From Azophilus sp965199705 (lineage in GTDB: Bacteria > Pseudomonadota > Gammaproteobacteria > Pseudomonadales > Azotimanducaceae): a stretch of DNA of 64,000 nt. Location: NCBI GenBank assembly GCA_965199705.1, contig OZ241359.1, positions 496,001-560,000 of the forward strand, written 5' to 3'. Numbering within the stretch: position 1 is the stretch's first letter; every line of letters begins with the position of its first letter. A model generated the notes under the pieces. That model searched no databases, was not told where the DNA came from, and saw only the letters and a program-made list of their open reading frames with translations. Made by a program: the position numbers and the translations under genes. Below, piece by piece: positions 51,163 through 60,401 of the stretch.

Positions 51163-53595
51163 ATGATGAAGACAACCAGTGATCGAATCCGATTAACGAC
51201 CATCGGCATTTGGCTGATCGCCGTGTTGGCCAGCGCTGCCGCGTGGAGCGAGGAGGCCGCCACAACCGGCGAACAGGCCACCGATGCCGCCACGACCTGG
51301 ATCGACGAAGTCGTGGTGACGGCACGGCGACGCGAAGAGAACATCCAGGACGTTCCCATTCCCGTCACCGCGTTGTCAGGGTCGGAACTCGACAACCGCT
51401 CGGCAGAAGACCTTCGCGATCTGACCAGGCTGACGCCGAACCTGGATTTCCAGGGATCGGCGACAGCGAGCAATTCGGCGCAGGTGTTTCTGCGCGGCAT
51501 CGGTCAAATCAACTGGTCGCCTGTGCAAGATCCAAAGATTGGCGTCTATGTGGATGGCGTCTATTTGGCTCGCCCGCAGGGGGCCGTGTTTGACTTTCTG
51601 GATATCGACCGCGTTGAAGTGCTGCGCGGCCCGCAAGGAACCCTGTTCGGACGCAACACCACCGCCGGGCTGATTCACGTCGTATCCAAACGTCCTGAAG
51701 AGGAATTCGATTATTCCGTAAACGCCGGCGTCGGCAATAGAGGCCAGGTCCGCGCTTCCGCCATGCTCAACGCGCCGCTCGGCGACACGCTTTCGGCTCG
51801 CTTGGCTATACAGCATCGCGAAACCGATGGCTATGTCGAAAACACAGCGACCGGGGAAGACTGGAATTCCGAAAACAGCCAGATGGGGCGCCTGTCGCTG
51901 CGCTGGGAGGCGAGCGAAAAACTGCTTGCGGACCTGATCGTGGACTGGCAGCGCACTCGCGAACATGGCTCACTGGGCCATTGCGAATGGCGAGGTCCGG
52001 ATAATGGCGCATTGGGTCTGCCGGGGTTCATGGGCGTCGCGCACGTGCTGGGGGTTTACGACGAAATCCGCGACACTTGCAATGCAACGACACGCTATCG
52101 GTCCACGGAAAACGGCGATCCGGACAGCAATGTGGATTCCGTGGGGATTACCCTGCACCTCGATATTGATCTGGGGTTCGCAACGCTTACATCCATATCC
52201 TCCTGGCGCGATATGGAGGAGTACAATGGCTCTTGGGGTCTTGCCACCGATACGGTCGGTGGTGTGGGCTACCTGGAGGTAAACGGCACCGAAGACAACC
52301 CGTATGAGCAATGGTCTCAGGAACTGCGCCTGTCCGGCACATCGTTCGATGATCGTCTCGACTGGACGATAGGTGGATACATCTTCGAAGAGGACGCCAT
52401 AAACCATCTCGACGTGCCTCTCTTTCGCGGTTTTGTGCCCCCCGATTGTGCAGCTTCAGCCTTGCTGCCGTACTGCGAGGAGCTGTTCCCGGGGTCGGCT
52501 TCGACGATTGGCGGTGCCTACTACTATGGTGTTGTAATCGGCCTTAGTCGCACTAATGCATACGATGTCACGAACGGATCCGAGGCATTGTTTGGCGAGA
52601 TCACCTGGCGCTTTCTCGACCAATGGACTCTGACGGCGGGATTGCGCTACACCTGGGACGACAGAGATTTCAGGCGTACCGAAATCCTGTCGAGTGGCGT
52701 TCCCAACCCGATGCTGTCTTGCCCGGACGGCACACCGCCGGAAAACGCCATCATCTGCATAGCTTCGGCCAAATTCAGCGAATGGACGCCCCGGGCGATT
52801 CTTGGCTACCAGCCCTCCGAGCAAATCATGCTCTATGGGGGCTTCAGCCGCGGATATTCCAGCGGAGGATTCAATCAGGATACCGCCATGCGTCCCTACG
52901 AGCCGGAAATTTCCGATAATTGGGAAGCTGGAATAAAATCTACCTGGCTGGACAATCGCCTGCTTCTGAATCTAACCGCCTTTCACAACAGTTACGAAAA
53001 TCAGCAGATCACGGTGGGCCGCATCGTCAACGGCCAACCTGCGGCCGATCTCATCAACGCGCAGAAAGCAACGCTTTACGGCGTTGAAGGCGAGTTTCGC
53101 GCCGAGCTTGGCGCCGGTTTCTACGTGCTTGGAACCTTCGGCGTGCTGGGAGGCAAGTACGACGAGTTCACTGTGCTCGACAACCTGGTTGGTCCGGCGC
53201 CCGCCTTTGAACAGATCATCACGGAACGAGACCTGTCGGATACCGAATTGGTGCGCGGCTCGCCCTACACGCTCACCATCGCCGTCGGCAAACACCACAC
53301 ATTCGCCGGCGGCAGCAGCCTCAATGCTCAGGTGGGCTGGTCTGGCCGGGGGCGCACGTACAACACATTGGAAACCCTTGATTCCTCTCGGCAGAAAGCA
53401 TACGGCCTGCTGGACGCACGCGTGGTCTGGACGCTTCCGGACGGCCGGACCTCGGTGGCCGTCTGGGGCGCCAATCTGCTGGACAAGGAGTATTTCCCGT
53501 CCGCTGTAGATTTGTCCGCGACCGGGGCTAATACCAGATACTGGGGTCCGCCGGCCAGCTACGCCATCGAGATCACTCGACGATTCCGGCGCTAA
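51163..53595 (+). CDS. TonB-dependent outer-membrane receptor
   Basis: Energised outer-membrane transporter of 810 residues. A signal peptide (IGIWLIAVLASAAAWS) is followed by a TonB-box region (IDEVVVTARRREENIQDVPI), the plug domain (LFLRGIGQI-type as VFLRGIGQINWSP, then GVYVDGVYLARPQGAVFDFLDIDRVEVLRGPQGTLFGRNTTAG), and a beta-barrel. It belongs to the group that imports carbohydrates, terpenoids or steroid-like compounds as well as siderophores; the neighbouring monooxygenases argue for an organic substrate. Ribosome site AGGAG is five bases from the ATG. Confidence 0.93.
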   Translation: MMKTTSDRIRLTTIGIWLIAVLASAAAWSEEAATTGEQATDAATTWIDEVVVTARRREENIQDVPIPVTALSGSELDNRSAEDLRDLTRLTPNLDFQGSATASNSAQVFLRGIGQINWSPVQDPKIGVYVDGVYLARPQGAVFDFLDIDRVEVLRGPQGTLFGRNTTAGLIHVVSKRPEEEFDYSVNAGVGNRGQVRASAMLNAPLGDTLSARLAIQHRETDGYVENTATGEDWNSENSQMGRLSLRWEASEKLLADLIVDWQRTREHGSLGHCEWRGPDNGALGLPGFMGVAHVLGVYDEIRDTCNATTRYRSTENGDPDSNVDSVGITLHLDIDLGFATLTSISSWRDMEEYNGSWGLATDTVGGVGYLEVNGTEDNPYEQWSQELRLSGTSFDDRLDWTIGGYIFEEDAINHLDVPLFRGFVPPDCAASALLPYCEELFPGSASTIGGAYYYGVVIGLSRTNAYDVTNGSEALFGEITWRFLDQWTLTAGLRYTWDDRDFRRTEILSSGVPNPMLSCPDGTPPENAIICIASAKFSEWTPRAILGYQPSEQIMLYGGFSRGYSSGGFNQDTAMRPYEPEISDNWEAGIKSTWLDNRLLLNLTAFHNSYENQQITVGRIVNGQPAADLINAQKATLYGVEGEFRAELGAGFYVLGTFGVLGGKYDEFTVLDNLVGPAPAFEQIITERDLSDTELVRGSPYTLTIAVGKHHTFAGGSSLNAQVGWSGRGRTYNTLETLDSSRQKAYGLLDARVVWTLPDGRTSVAVWGANLLDKEYFPSAVDLSATGANTRYWGPPASYAIEITRRFRR

Positions 53596-53700
53596 CCCAA
53601 GTTTACCAAGGCGGGGTCATTGGGGGCCCGTTCGGGCAGGATTTTGGGGTTTTGGCGAAATCCGTCTCCGTGAGGCCGAGGCTGCTGTAAAGGCGGTGGC

Positions 53701-54711
53701 GTGATGATTCCGGACGAAGACATTCGCCGCCAACTTCACCTGGGCGAGGACAGCCGGTGGGAATTCAAAGAAAGGGGCGGCGGGCCTTTATTCGGGTTGG
53801 CGCAACCAAGCGGCGCCTTGGGAGTGACGAGAGCCTGAGGCTGGCGCAGAATCGTGCGCAGAACCGCTATCTCTGGTTCGACAGGCAGACCGTGCCCGAG
53901 ACTGGCTTCGAAACGCTTGTCGAGCGCCTGTGGGAGCCGCTGCTCAGCGTGGCCGGCGCGGTGGACCCACGGCGTGGGTTACTGAATCTCCGCCTGTTGG
54001 CGCGAGACGAAGCCGGCGTGGGTCGGGCCACCGTGGCCGGCATACTGCTTTGCACTCCTTCACCGCAGGACCGGTTGCCGCAAGCAACCATAGCGGCGAC
54101 GCATTATCGCGGACTGGACCGTGCTTCGGGTCAGTTGGACGCGCAGGAGATCGCCGGGCCGCTTCCCGAACAGATCGCGGACGCAGTCCAGTTTGTTGTT
54201 CGCAATATGCGCGTTTCTGCACGCAAGACTCCGGAAAGGGAGGACGTTTCCCAGTACAGCAGAGCCGCCGTGTTCGAAGCAGTGGTCAACGCTGTCGCGC
54301 ACCGCGATTACTCCATGTCTTCGCGGAGGATCCGTCTATCGATGTTCAAGGACCGCCTGGAGATCGATTCACCGGGCCAGCTCCCCAACGGCATGACCAT
54401 CGAAAGCATGGAGGTCAGCCAGGCCACCCGCAACGAGGTCATCGCTTCCGTGTTCGGCCGCATCTTTCGCCCGGAGCACGGGGCATCTTCCTGGCCTGCG
54501 CGGACGGCTGAACCCAATACGCGATACTTCCGACCGGACCTATCTGTATGCTGACAACATCGCCATCGACGAGGGGCGCCAGCAACCGGTGCCGTTTCGA
54601 CTCGGCAAACCGATTCGGCTGACGGATGCCCATGGCGCGGACCTGTCGGTCACCATTGTGGACATCCTCGGCCAGTCCGCCTTGATCGAGTACCGGCCGT
54701 TTGAACCTTGA
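53701..54711 (+). pseudogene. Decayed AlbA/RecG-like ATP-binding protein (two internal deletions)
   Basis: Three fragments of one gene in three frames. The first (from GTG 53701) is the start of an AlbA_2 domain, RRQLHLGEDSRWEFKE. The second (about 53785-54465) jumps to the domain's end and the linker and GHKL-like part: RRAFIRVGATKRRLGSDESLRLAQ, then SRAAVFEAVVNAVAHRDYS and RLEIDSPGQLPNGMT, ending ATRNEVIASVFGR. The third (about 54475-54711) is a C-terminal end, TGHLPGLRGRLNPIRDTSD through ALIEYRPFEP. Intact relatives are continuous, so two deletions broke the frame. From memory the third fragment belongs to the same family; that link is the least sure part. Confidence 0.75.
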
Positions 54712-54807
54712 TGTTCGCTAGTCTAGTGACCCACTTCCTGGATGACGGCTGGCCCGTACAAAGCCTGTCCGCCCCTCTGGATGATCTGGCTGCGGTGACC
54801 AGTAACC

Positions 54808-55275
54808 CTATCCCCGTTCCAGCCGAAAGACTGTGGCATTGTCGGCGCTCTGCGGGTCGTTGCGGAAGTCCGAAACGATATCCGGGTAGTCGGGTTCGTA
54901 CTTGTCCAGCCAGGCGGTGAGAATTGCTTGTCGATCTTCCGTTACCGCAACCGCGCTCAATGCGAAGGTATTGTCCCCAATCCGCAATTCCACGGGCGAA
55001 GCCGCGCCGATCTTCCGCACCCAACCGCTGTCCTTGGCGCCCGCGACGTAAAGGTCTCCTGCTACTTCGGCCATCCAGATTGTAACCACGCGCGGCAGGC
55101 CGCCGGGCACCTTGAGTTGGACATTGTGCACCGAGGACGTGTCTGGCCAGATTTCGGGGGGCTGCGTTTGCGAACCGCCGATAAAGAAACCGGGCATCGG
55201 GCCGATTGGCGCAGCGACTATCGCCACAAGGACCAAGGCGACCAGCAGGGTAGCCACCACTTTCAGAATCTTCAC
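54808..55275 (-). CDS. Membrane-anchored split-barrel (deazaflavin/PNPOx-like) protein
   Basis: About 155 residues. GTG 55275 is chosen because GGGAGGG lies just upstream. An N-terminal membrane helix (VVATLLVALVLVAIVAAP) is followed by a domain that looks like a flavin-binding split barrel (HNVQLKVPGGLPRVVTIWMAEVAGDLYVAGAKDSGWVRKI). Similar proteins bind FMN or F420, but that is not certain here. It stands in the same direction as the DUF4276 gene, 208 bases downstream of it. Confidence 0.6.
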   Translation of the reverse strand: MKILKVVATLLVALVLVAIVAAPIGPMPGFFIGGSQTQPPEIWPDTSSVHNVQLKVPGGLPRVVTIWMAEVAGDLYVAGAKDSGWVRKIGAASPVELRIGDNTFALSAVAVTEDRQAILTAWLDKYEPDYPDIVSDFRNDPQSADNATVFRLERG

Positions 55276-55459
55276 GTTTCCCTCCCGATCCTCTGTTGTG
55301 AACCACGCTCCGCAATGAATCAAAATTGCAGCTACGCTGTCAACCGCAACAGTCAACGAATCGAATCAAGGGCAAAACAACTGCTTGCCACTCTGCGGCT
55401 GATTCGGCCACCCCTATGGAATTCGCAAAGTGCCTCTTCTACAGGTGGGCGCTTGTAAC

Positions 55460-55505
55460 GCCGTCCGTCCATCAATCTGGCTATCAAGACAGATTGGTGG
55501 ACGGC
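55460..55505. repeat. Imperfect inverted repeat at the end of the DUF4276 gene
   Basis: Arms GCCGTCC...CAATCTG (55460-55479) and CAGATTG...GGACGGC (55490-55505) pair with a small internal loop. The DUF4276 stop codon lies in the loop. On the minus strand no T-run follows, so it may be a transcript-end stabiliser or decayed repeat rather than a simple terminator. Confidence 0.5.
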
Positions 55506-56191
55506 ACAAGATGGTGCTCTCCTGCAAGCGACTCCAGCCGTTCCAACCAGGAATTGAAAACGGGGCATTTCGACCGCATCCGTTCAATGCCGATTTTCCG
55601 GGCAATGGCAATACCGCTGGTCGTCTTCTTGAAGCGCCGATTGATCTGTTGAATGCGCTTTGAAGGCGCGCCCTGTGGCGAATTGTCAATTGCTTCGGGC
55701 TGGCCGCATTCTTGCAGGATGGCCTCGACGGTTCGCTGACTTATCTGGATGGTGTCCGCCAGGGTCGCGGGATCGCTGAATAGTAGCGCTTCAAACTCGT
55801 GGACAGTGATATGTGGCAAGAAACGCTTGCCTGAGTTGTGGACGGCAAGTTCAGTGTCAACTGCTTGCTGAGTTGCTTGGCAAATTGCGTTGGCAATGTC
55901 GCTCGGAGACGCGCCGGCGCGGACGCAATCAAGCCCCGGCCAATCAGTTCCGATGCCGTAGTAATCCACAAGAAGCGACACGTAGGTGTCGCTTCGCTGT
56001 TTCAGGTGTCGAGCAATATCATTTCTCGCGCGCAGGAAGCGCACCTGGCCACCTCTCTGGCCCGGCTTCGAGAGGACGGTTGGCGTCATGAAGACGTTTT
56101 TGGCGCCAAGATATGGGGCCAGAATTTCCTTCACAAAAGTCAATTCTGTCTTGCCTTCGACGATCACCATCACCGAGATAGACCTATTCAT
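55484..56191 (-). CDS. DUF4276 protein, TOPRIM-like effector partner of the adjacent ATPase
   Basis: A 235-residue DUF4276 family protein; the family is thought to have a TOPRIM-like nuclease fold. Supporting motifs: VIVEGKTELTFVKEIL at residues 10-25 with the first acidic residue of TOPRIM, LLVDYYGIGTDWPG around residue 75 for the second acidic position, and HITVHEFEALLFSDP. The start overlaps the ATPase stop by 8 bases, so the pair is translated together. By analogy with two-gene OLD/PARIS-type systems it would be the nuclease arm that the ATPase controls; this is inference. No membrane or signal segments. Confidence 0.85.
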   Translation of the reverse strand: MNRSISVMVIVEGKTELTFVKEILAPYLGAKNVFMTPTVLSKPGQRGGQVRFLRARNDIARHLKQRSDTYVSLLVDYYGIGTDWPGLDCVRAGASPSDIANAICQATQQAVDTELAVHNSGKRFLPHITVHEFEALLFSDPATLADTIQISQRTVEAILQECGQPEAIDNSPQGAPSKRIQQINRRFKKTTSGIAIARKIGIERMRSKCPVFNSWLERLESLAGEHHLVPSTNLS

Positions 56192-57281
56192 GACCAGGCC
56201 CGCCGACGATGACGTTCTTGGCCCATAGCTCTCCTGTCGAGTAGTCTTCGAGCCACACGGCGAAATCCGCTTCCTTCAGCCGTTCAAATGTTGACTGGCC
56301 GTCTTTTCGGTTCACGACGATGATGTCTTCGATTGAAAAGTGATTGATCAACGTTGCCGACTGCGTTGCCACAATGACCTGCATTCGCCTGGCGGCGTCT
56401 TGAATCAATTCTGCCAAAATCGCCAATGCCTCCGGATGCAAGCCAAGTTCCGGCTCGTCGATGATTACCGTTGACGGCGGCGTGGGTTGCAGCAGTGCCG
56501 TGGCGAGGCAGATGAATCGGATGGACCCGTCAGAAAGGTGGCTTGGCCGCATCGGGTAGTCATTGACCCCTTTCTGCCGCCAGTCGAGCCTCAGGTTTTC
56601 CTGGGCGTTCGGCCTGAGTATGAAATCGTCGAAGAACGGAATTACCAGTCGCACGGCGTTCACAATCTCGGCGTAGCTCGGTGGATAGCTCGTCTTCAAC
56701 GCGAGGAGGAAGGGGGCGATATTGGCGGCATCCATGAACAATGCCTCGTTATGACCCTGGTCGTGGTAGCGGCGCATGCCCGACGCGGGGCTTGTGTCAT
56801 GGAAGTGGTAGATCATCCACGAACAAATCGCTTCGTAGGCGTACCACGATGCGCCGCGCTGACTGCTGAAACCGGGACTGTGCCGGTCGTCCGGAAGCGC
56901 GGGGTCGAAATGACCGCTGCCCAGGTCGCGAGTTGTCTCTCGGGGAAAGTAATGCCGCTGTTCGTTGTTGATGAGAAAGAACCCGTCTTCAGTCGGCGCA
57001 AGCTCGAAGTCGTATCCGTTCTGCCCGAACCGTGTCTTGATCTCGATCGCAGACGTAACCTTGGGGCCTCCGAACAAGAAGGCATCCGCGCCACCTGCCG
57101 TGAACTGCCTCAAGCCATCCGGTTTCATCATCGCGGACAACATGCGGAAGAACTCGATGAAGTTGCTCTTCCCGGCGCCGTTGCCGCCGATGAGCAGGTT
57201 GAGGTCCTTGAGCTCGAAATCCTCCAGCGATTGAATGGACTTGAACCCACGGATGGTTACTTTGTCCAGCAGTCGCTTCAT
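56184..57281 (-). CDS. SMC/RecF-like AAA (AAA_21/AAA_15) ATPase, putative defence sensor
   Basis: A 365-residue ABC/SMC-class ATPase. Start ATG 57281 gives the typical N-terminal strand KVTIRGFKSIQSLEDFEL. Walker A is LLIGGNGAGKSNF (residues 29-41), the ABC signature is SHLSDGSIRF (about 247-256), Walker B is TVIIDEPELGLHP (271-283), and ATQSATLINHF corresponds to the H-loop region. The family is used in OLD, Gabija-, PARIS- and other phage-defence proteins as well as repair-like proteins. It lies 47 bases after radA on the same strand and overlaps the DUF4276 gene. A long frame overlapping radA antisense-shifted upstream is not part of this gene. Confidence 0.9.
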   Translation of the reverse strand: MKRLLDKVTIRGFKSIQSLEDFELKDLNLLIGGNGAGKSNFIEFFRMLSAMMKPDGLRQFTAGGADAFLFGGPKVTSAIEIKTRFGQNGYDFELAPTEDGFFLINNEQRHYFPRETTRDLGSGHFDPALPDDRHSPGFSSQRGASWYAYEAICSWMIYHFHDTSPASGMRRYHDQGHNEALFMDAANIAPFLLALKTSYPPSYAEIVNAVRLVIPFFDDFILRPNAQENLRLDWRQKGVNDYPMRPSHLSDGSIRFICLATALLQPTPPSTVIIDEPELGLHPEALAILAELIQDAARRMQVIVATQSATLINHFSIEDIIVVNRKDGQSTFERLKEADFAVWLEDYSTGELWAKNVIVGGPGHE

Positions 57282-57328
57282 GTCACACACTCCCCATATA
57301 CCGAATCTGCACTCGCGCCAAATCCAGC

Positions 57329-58702
57329 CTACAACTCCGCCGCAACCTCCAATGCGTCCGCCAGCCGCTTGACTGCGTGTACGGCCATGCCGGGCATCGG
57401 CTTTCTTGGTCGGTTGGCCCAGGGCACGATAGCGGTGCTGAAGCCGTGCTTGGCAGCTTCGCGCAGCCGTTCCTCGCCGTTGGCGACTGGTCGCACCTCG
57501 CCAGTCAGGCCCAGTTCGCCGAATACGATAAGCGTGTGCGGCAAGGCCCGGTTTCGGAGCGAGGAAAGAACAGCGAGCAGCAGCGGCAGGTCGGCGCCCG
57601 TCTCGGCCACGCGCACGCCACCGACCACGTTGGCGAACACGTCCTGGTCGCCGAGCGCAATGCCACAGTGACGATGCAGCACTGCCAGGTGCATGGCGAG
57701 GCGTTGTGGGTCCAGCCCCACGGCTACGCGGCGCGCATGGCCACCCTGGATCTGATCCACCAGCGCCTGCAATTCCACAAGGATGGGGCGTGTGCCTTCC
57801 CAGATGACGGTGGCGAGGCTGCCGGGCGAGAGCACGTCCCCTCGCGCCAGAAAGATTGCGGACGGATTGGCGACTTGTCGCAGGCCCTGCTCGGTCATGG
57901 CGAAGACGCCAAGTTCGTTGACCGCGCCGAATCGGTTCTTCAGCCCGCGCAGGGTGCGATAGCGGCTGCCCGCCGGGCTGTCGAGCATGAGAAAGGCGTC
58001 GATGATGTGTTCCAGCACCTTGGGTCCTGCCAGATTGCCTTCCTTGGTGACGTGCCCCACCAGCACCACGACGGCGCCGGTGGCCTTGGCCACCCGAGTG
58101 AAGCAGGCGGCCGTTTCGCGCACCTGTGCGACGCTGCCGGGCGGGCCGTCCATGTCCATTTGCATGACCTGAACGGAATCGACAATCACCAGGCGCGGGC
58201 TGGATTGCTCTATGAGTTCCACGATAACTTCCACGCGGGTTTCCGCCGCCGCCTGCAATCTGTCTCCGTTGATTCCGAGACGCCTGGCGCGCAACGCCAA
58301 CTGTTGCAGGGATTCCTCGCCGGACACATAGAGCGCCTGGGTTTCTGCCGCCAGTGCGCCGGCAACCTGAAGCAGCAGGGTGCTCTTGCCGGCGCCCGGG
58401 TCGCCGCCGATCAGCACCACGGAACCTGGCACGAAACCACCGCCGAGTACTCGGTCCAGTTCGCTGGAGCCGGAGCCGAGCCGCTTCGAGGCCGTGGTTT
58501 CCACTTCCGAAAGGCGCCTCGTTTCGGCCGCGGCGCCACTGTAGCCGACCCGAGGCGTGGCGCCTGAGGCGCCTATGCGCAGCGGAGAAAGACTGTTCCA
58601 GGCGCCGCAGGCGGTGCATTGGCCTTGCCATTGCACATGCTCCGCGCCGCAATCATTGCAGACGTGCACCCTGCGGCCCTTCGCCTTGCCGGCCTTGCTC
58701 AT
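57329..58702 (-). CDS. radA: DNA repair protein RadA
   Basis: RecA-like helicase that extends strand exchange from recombination intermediates. The 457-residue product has the four-Cys zinc finger (CNDCGAEHVQWQGQCTACGAW, residues about 15-35), Walker A GGDPGAGKSTLL, the RadA-specific KNRFG motif in LKNRFGAVNELG, and a Lon-like C-terminal domain (HCGIALGDQDVFANVVGGVRV). Follows dnaB by 3 bases on the same strand. Confidence 0.97.
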   Translation of the reverse strand: MSKAGKAKGRRVHVCNDCGAEHVQWQGQCTACGAWNSLSPLRIGASGATPRVGYSGAAAETRRLSEVETTASKRLGSGSSELDRVLGGGFVPGSVVLIGGDPGAGKSTLLLQVAGALAAETQALYVSGEESLQQLALRARRLGINGDRLQAAAETRVEVIVELIEQSSPRLVIVDSVQVMQMDMDGPPGSVAQVRETAACFTRVAKATGAVVVLVGHVTKEGNLAGPKVLEHIIDAFLMLDSPAGSRYRTLRGLKNRFGAVNELGVFAMTEQGLRQVANPSAIFLARGDVLSPGSLATVIWEGTRPILVELQALVDQIQGGHARRVAVGLDPQRLAMHLAVLHRHCGIALGDQDVFANVVGGVRVAETGADLPLLLAVLSSLRNRALPHTLIVFGELGLTGEVRPVANGEERLREAAKHGFSTAIVPWANRPRKPMPGMAVHAVKRLADALEVAAEL

Positions 58703-58705
58703 GGA

Positions 58706-60154
58706 TCAGTGCTCGCCCACGTCGGAGTAGTCTTCCGCTTCCAGGTTGCTGAAGCGCGTGAGGTTGCCCCTGAACGCAAGTTCAATCATGCCCGTCACGC
58801 CATTGCGCTGTTTGCCGATGTTGACTTCGGCCTTGCCTTGGTGTTCTTCGTCATTCGGTTCGTACACTTCATGGCGGTAGATGAAGAGAATCAGGTCTGC
58901 GTCCTGTTCTATGGCGCCCGAATCGCGCAGGTCCGCCATCATGGGGCGCTTGTTCGCCCGTTTCTCTACGTCCCGATTCAGCTGTGACAAGGCGATCAGC
59001 GGGCAGCGCATCTCCTTGGCCAGGGCCTTCAGCGCACGCGAGATCTCGGAGATTTCGTTGGTGCGGTTTTCGACCTTGCCGCCGCCACGCATGAGTTGGA
59101 GGTAGTCCACGACAATCAGCCCCAGCCGGGGTCCGCCATTTGCGGCAGCTTCTCGCGCAACGCGCCGCACCCGCGCGCGCAGGTCGCTGGGCGTCAGAGC
59201 AGGCGTGTCGTCAATCCACAACGGCTTGTCCTGCAACTGGGTTACGGCGCCGATGAACTTGTCCCAGTCCCGGGCGTCCAGGTCACCGGTTTGCATGCGG
59301 CTCTGGTCCAGCCCGGCCAGCGAGGAGAGCAGCCGCAACACCAACTGCTCGGTGGCCATTTCCAGGCTGAAGACGAGACAGGGCTTGGGGTTGTCCGCCT
59401 CGCCCATCAGGGCGTGCTCCACGATATTGAGCGCCAGCGCCGTCTTGCCCATGGACGGGCGACCGGCGATGATGATGAGATCGGAATCCTTGAAACCCTT
59501 GGTCTTGTCGTCAAGCTCGCCAAAGCCGCTGGACAGCCCCGGAATCCGGCCAAGCGACTTCGCCTGTCGAACGGCTTCTACCGCCTCATTGAGCCGTTCG
59601 TCCAGACGCACTGGGCCGTCCCGTTCAAGACGCTGATCGGCAATGGCGTACACCTCGGATTCCGCGTAGTCCAGCACCTCATCACCGGTGCGACCGTCCG
59701 GGTTGAATCCTGTTTCGGCAATCTTCTGGCTGGCCCGGATAACCTGCCTGCGCGTGGAATGGTCCTGCACGATCCGGGCGTAGGCGGCGGCATTCGCCCC
59801 GCTCGGCGTGTTGTCCACGAGCTCGGTGAGGTAGGCGAGGCCGCCGACTCGCTGCAACTGCCCGCTGGCCGCCATGGTTTCGCTGAGGGTCAGGGCATCG
59901 GTGGGCTGGCGGTCGTTGCGGTCCCAGCAGGTCTTCAGTGATTCGTAGATCAACCGATGTTCCAGGCGATAGAAGTCCTCGGCGGTCAATTGGTTCAAGA
60001 CCTCCAACCAGGCGTCTTCGTTGAGCAGCAGGCTGCCAAGAACCGCCTGTTCGGCGTCGATGGAATGTGGCGGCACTCTCAAAGGGCGCGCCGAGGATTG
60101 CGGCGCTTGACCGGAATCAGTTGAATCTTCAATGGGTTGGGACGGTGGCATCAT
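58706..60154 (-). CDS. dnaB: Replicative DNA helicase DnaB
   Basis: Ring helicase that unwinds DNA at the fork. About 482 residues from one of two adjacent ATGs (60154 or 60151) that follow AAGGAG. N-terminal domain begins PPHSIDAEQAVLGSLLL; RecA-fold motor has Walker A AGRPSMGKTALALNI, IVVDYLQLMRGGG, and IEQDADLILFIYRHEVY. No intein is seen. The dnaB-radA order is less usual than dnaB next to rplI or alr, but the two are close functional neighbours. Confidence 0.97.
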   Translation of the reverse strand: MMPPSQPIEDSTDSGQAPQSSARPLRVPPHSIDAEQAVLGSLLLNEDAWLEVLNQLTAEDFYRLEHRLIYESLKTCWDRNDRQPTDALTLSETMAASGQLQRVGGLAYLTELVDNTPSGANAAAYARIVQDHSTRRQVIRASQKIAETGFNPDGRTGDEVLDYAESEVYAIADQRLERDGPVRLDERLNEAVEAVRQAKSLGRIPGLSSGFGELDDKTKGFKDSDLIIIAGRPSMGKTALALNIVEHALMGEADNPKPCLVFSLEMATEQLVLRLLSSLAGLDQSRMQTGDLDARDWDKFIGAVTQLQDKPLWIDDTPALTPSDLRARVRRVAREAAANGGPRLGLIVVDYLQLMRGGGKVENRTNEISEISRALKALAKEMRCPLIALSQLNRDVEKRANKRPMMADLRDSGAIEQDADLILFIYRHEVYEPNDEEHQGKAEVNIGKQRNGVTGMIELAFRGNLTRFSNLEAEDYSDVGEH

Positions 60155-60401
60155 GGGGCTCCTTGAAGCCGCCTGCGGGTCAGGAATATCTCCTGACCAA
60201 AGCAAACATGGTAAGGGAAATTTTGCTTGATATCGGCGCTCGTTGCGCGCCTTTCAGCTTGCGGCGCCGGTTTGGCGGTAAACATCGTCCTGGCCGGTCG
60301 CCGTGCGCCCGTGTTCGGCCACGGCCGGACCGGCGCTTGCCTTGTTATCGCTGCTGTCGCTACGCAATAATGCCCGGCAATGGGGCGGCAGAGGCGTGTC
60401 G

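Noticed and set aside
57282..58652. Upstream in-frame extension of the AAA ATPase into radA
   Set aside because: The added residues are Arg/Gly-rich shadow of radA; the ATPase N-terminal strand begins at the ATG at 57281.
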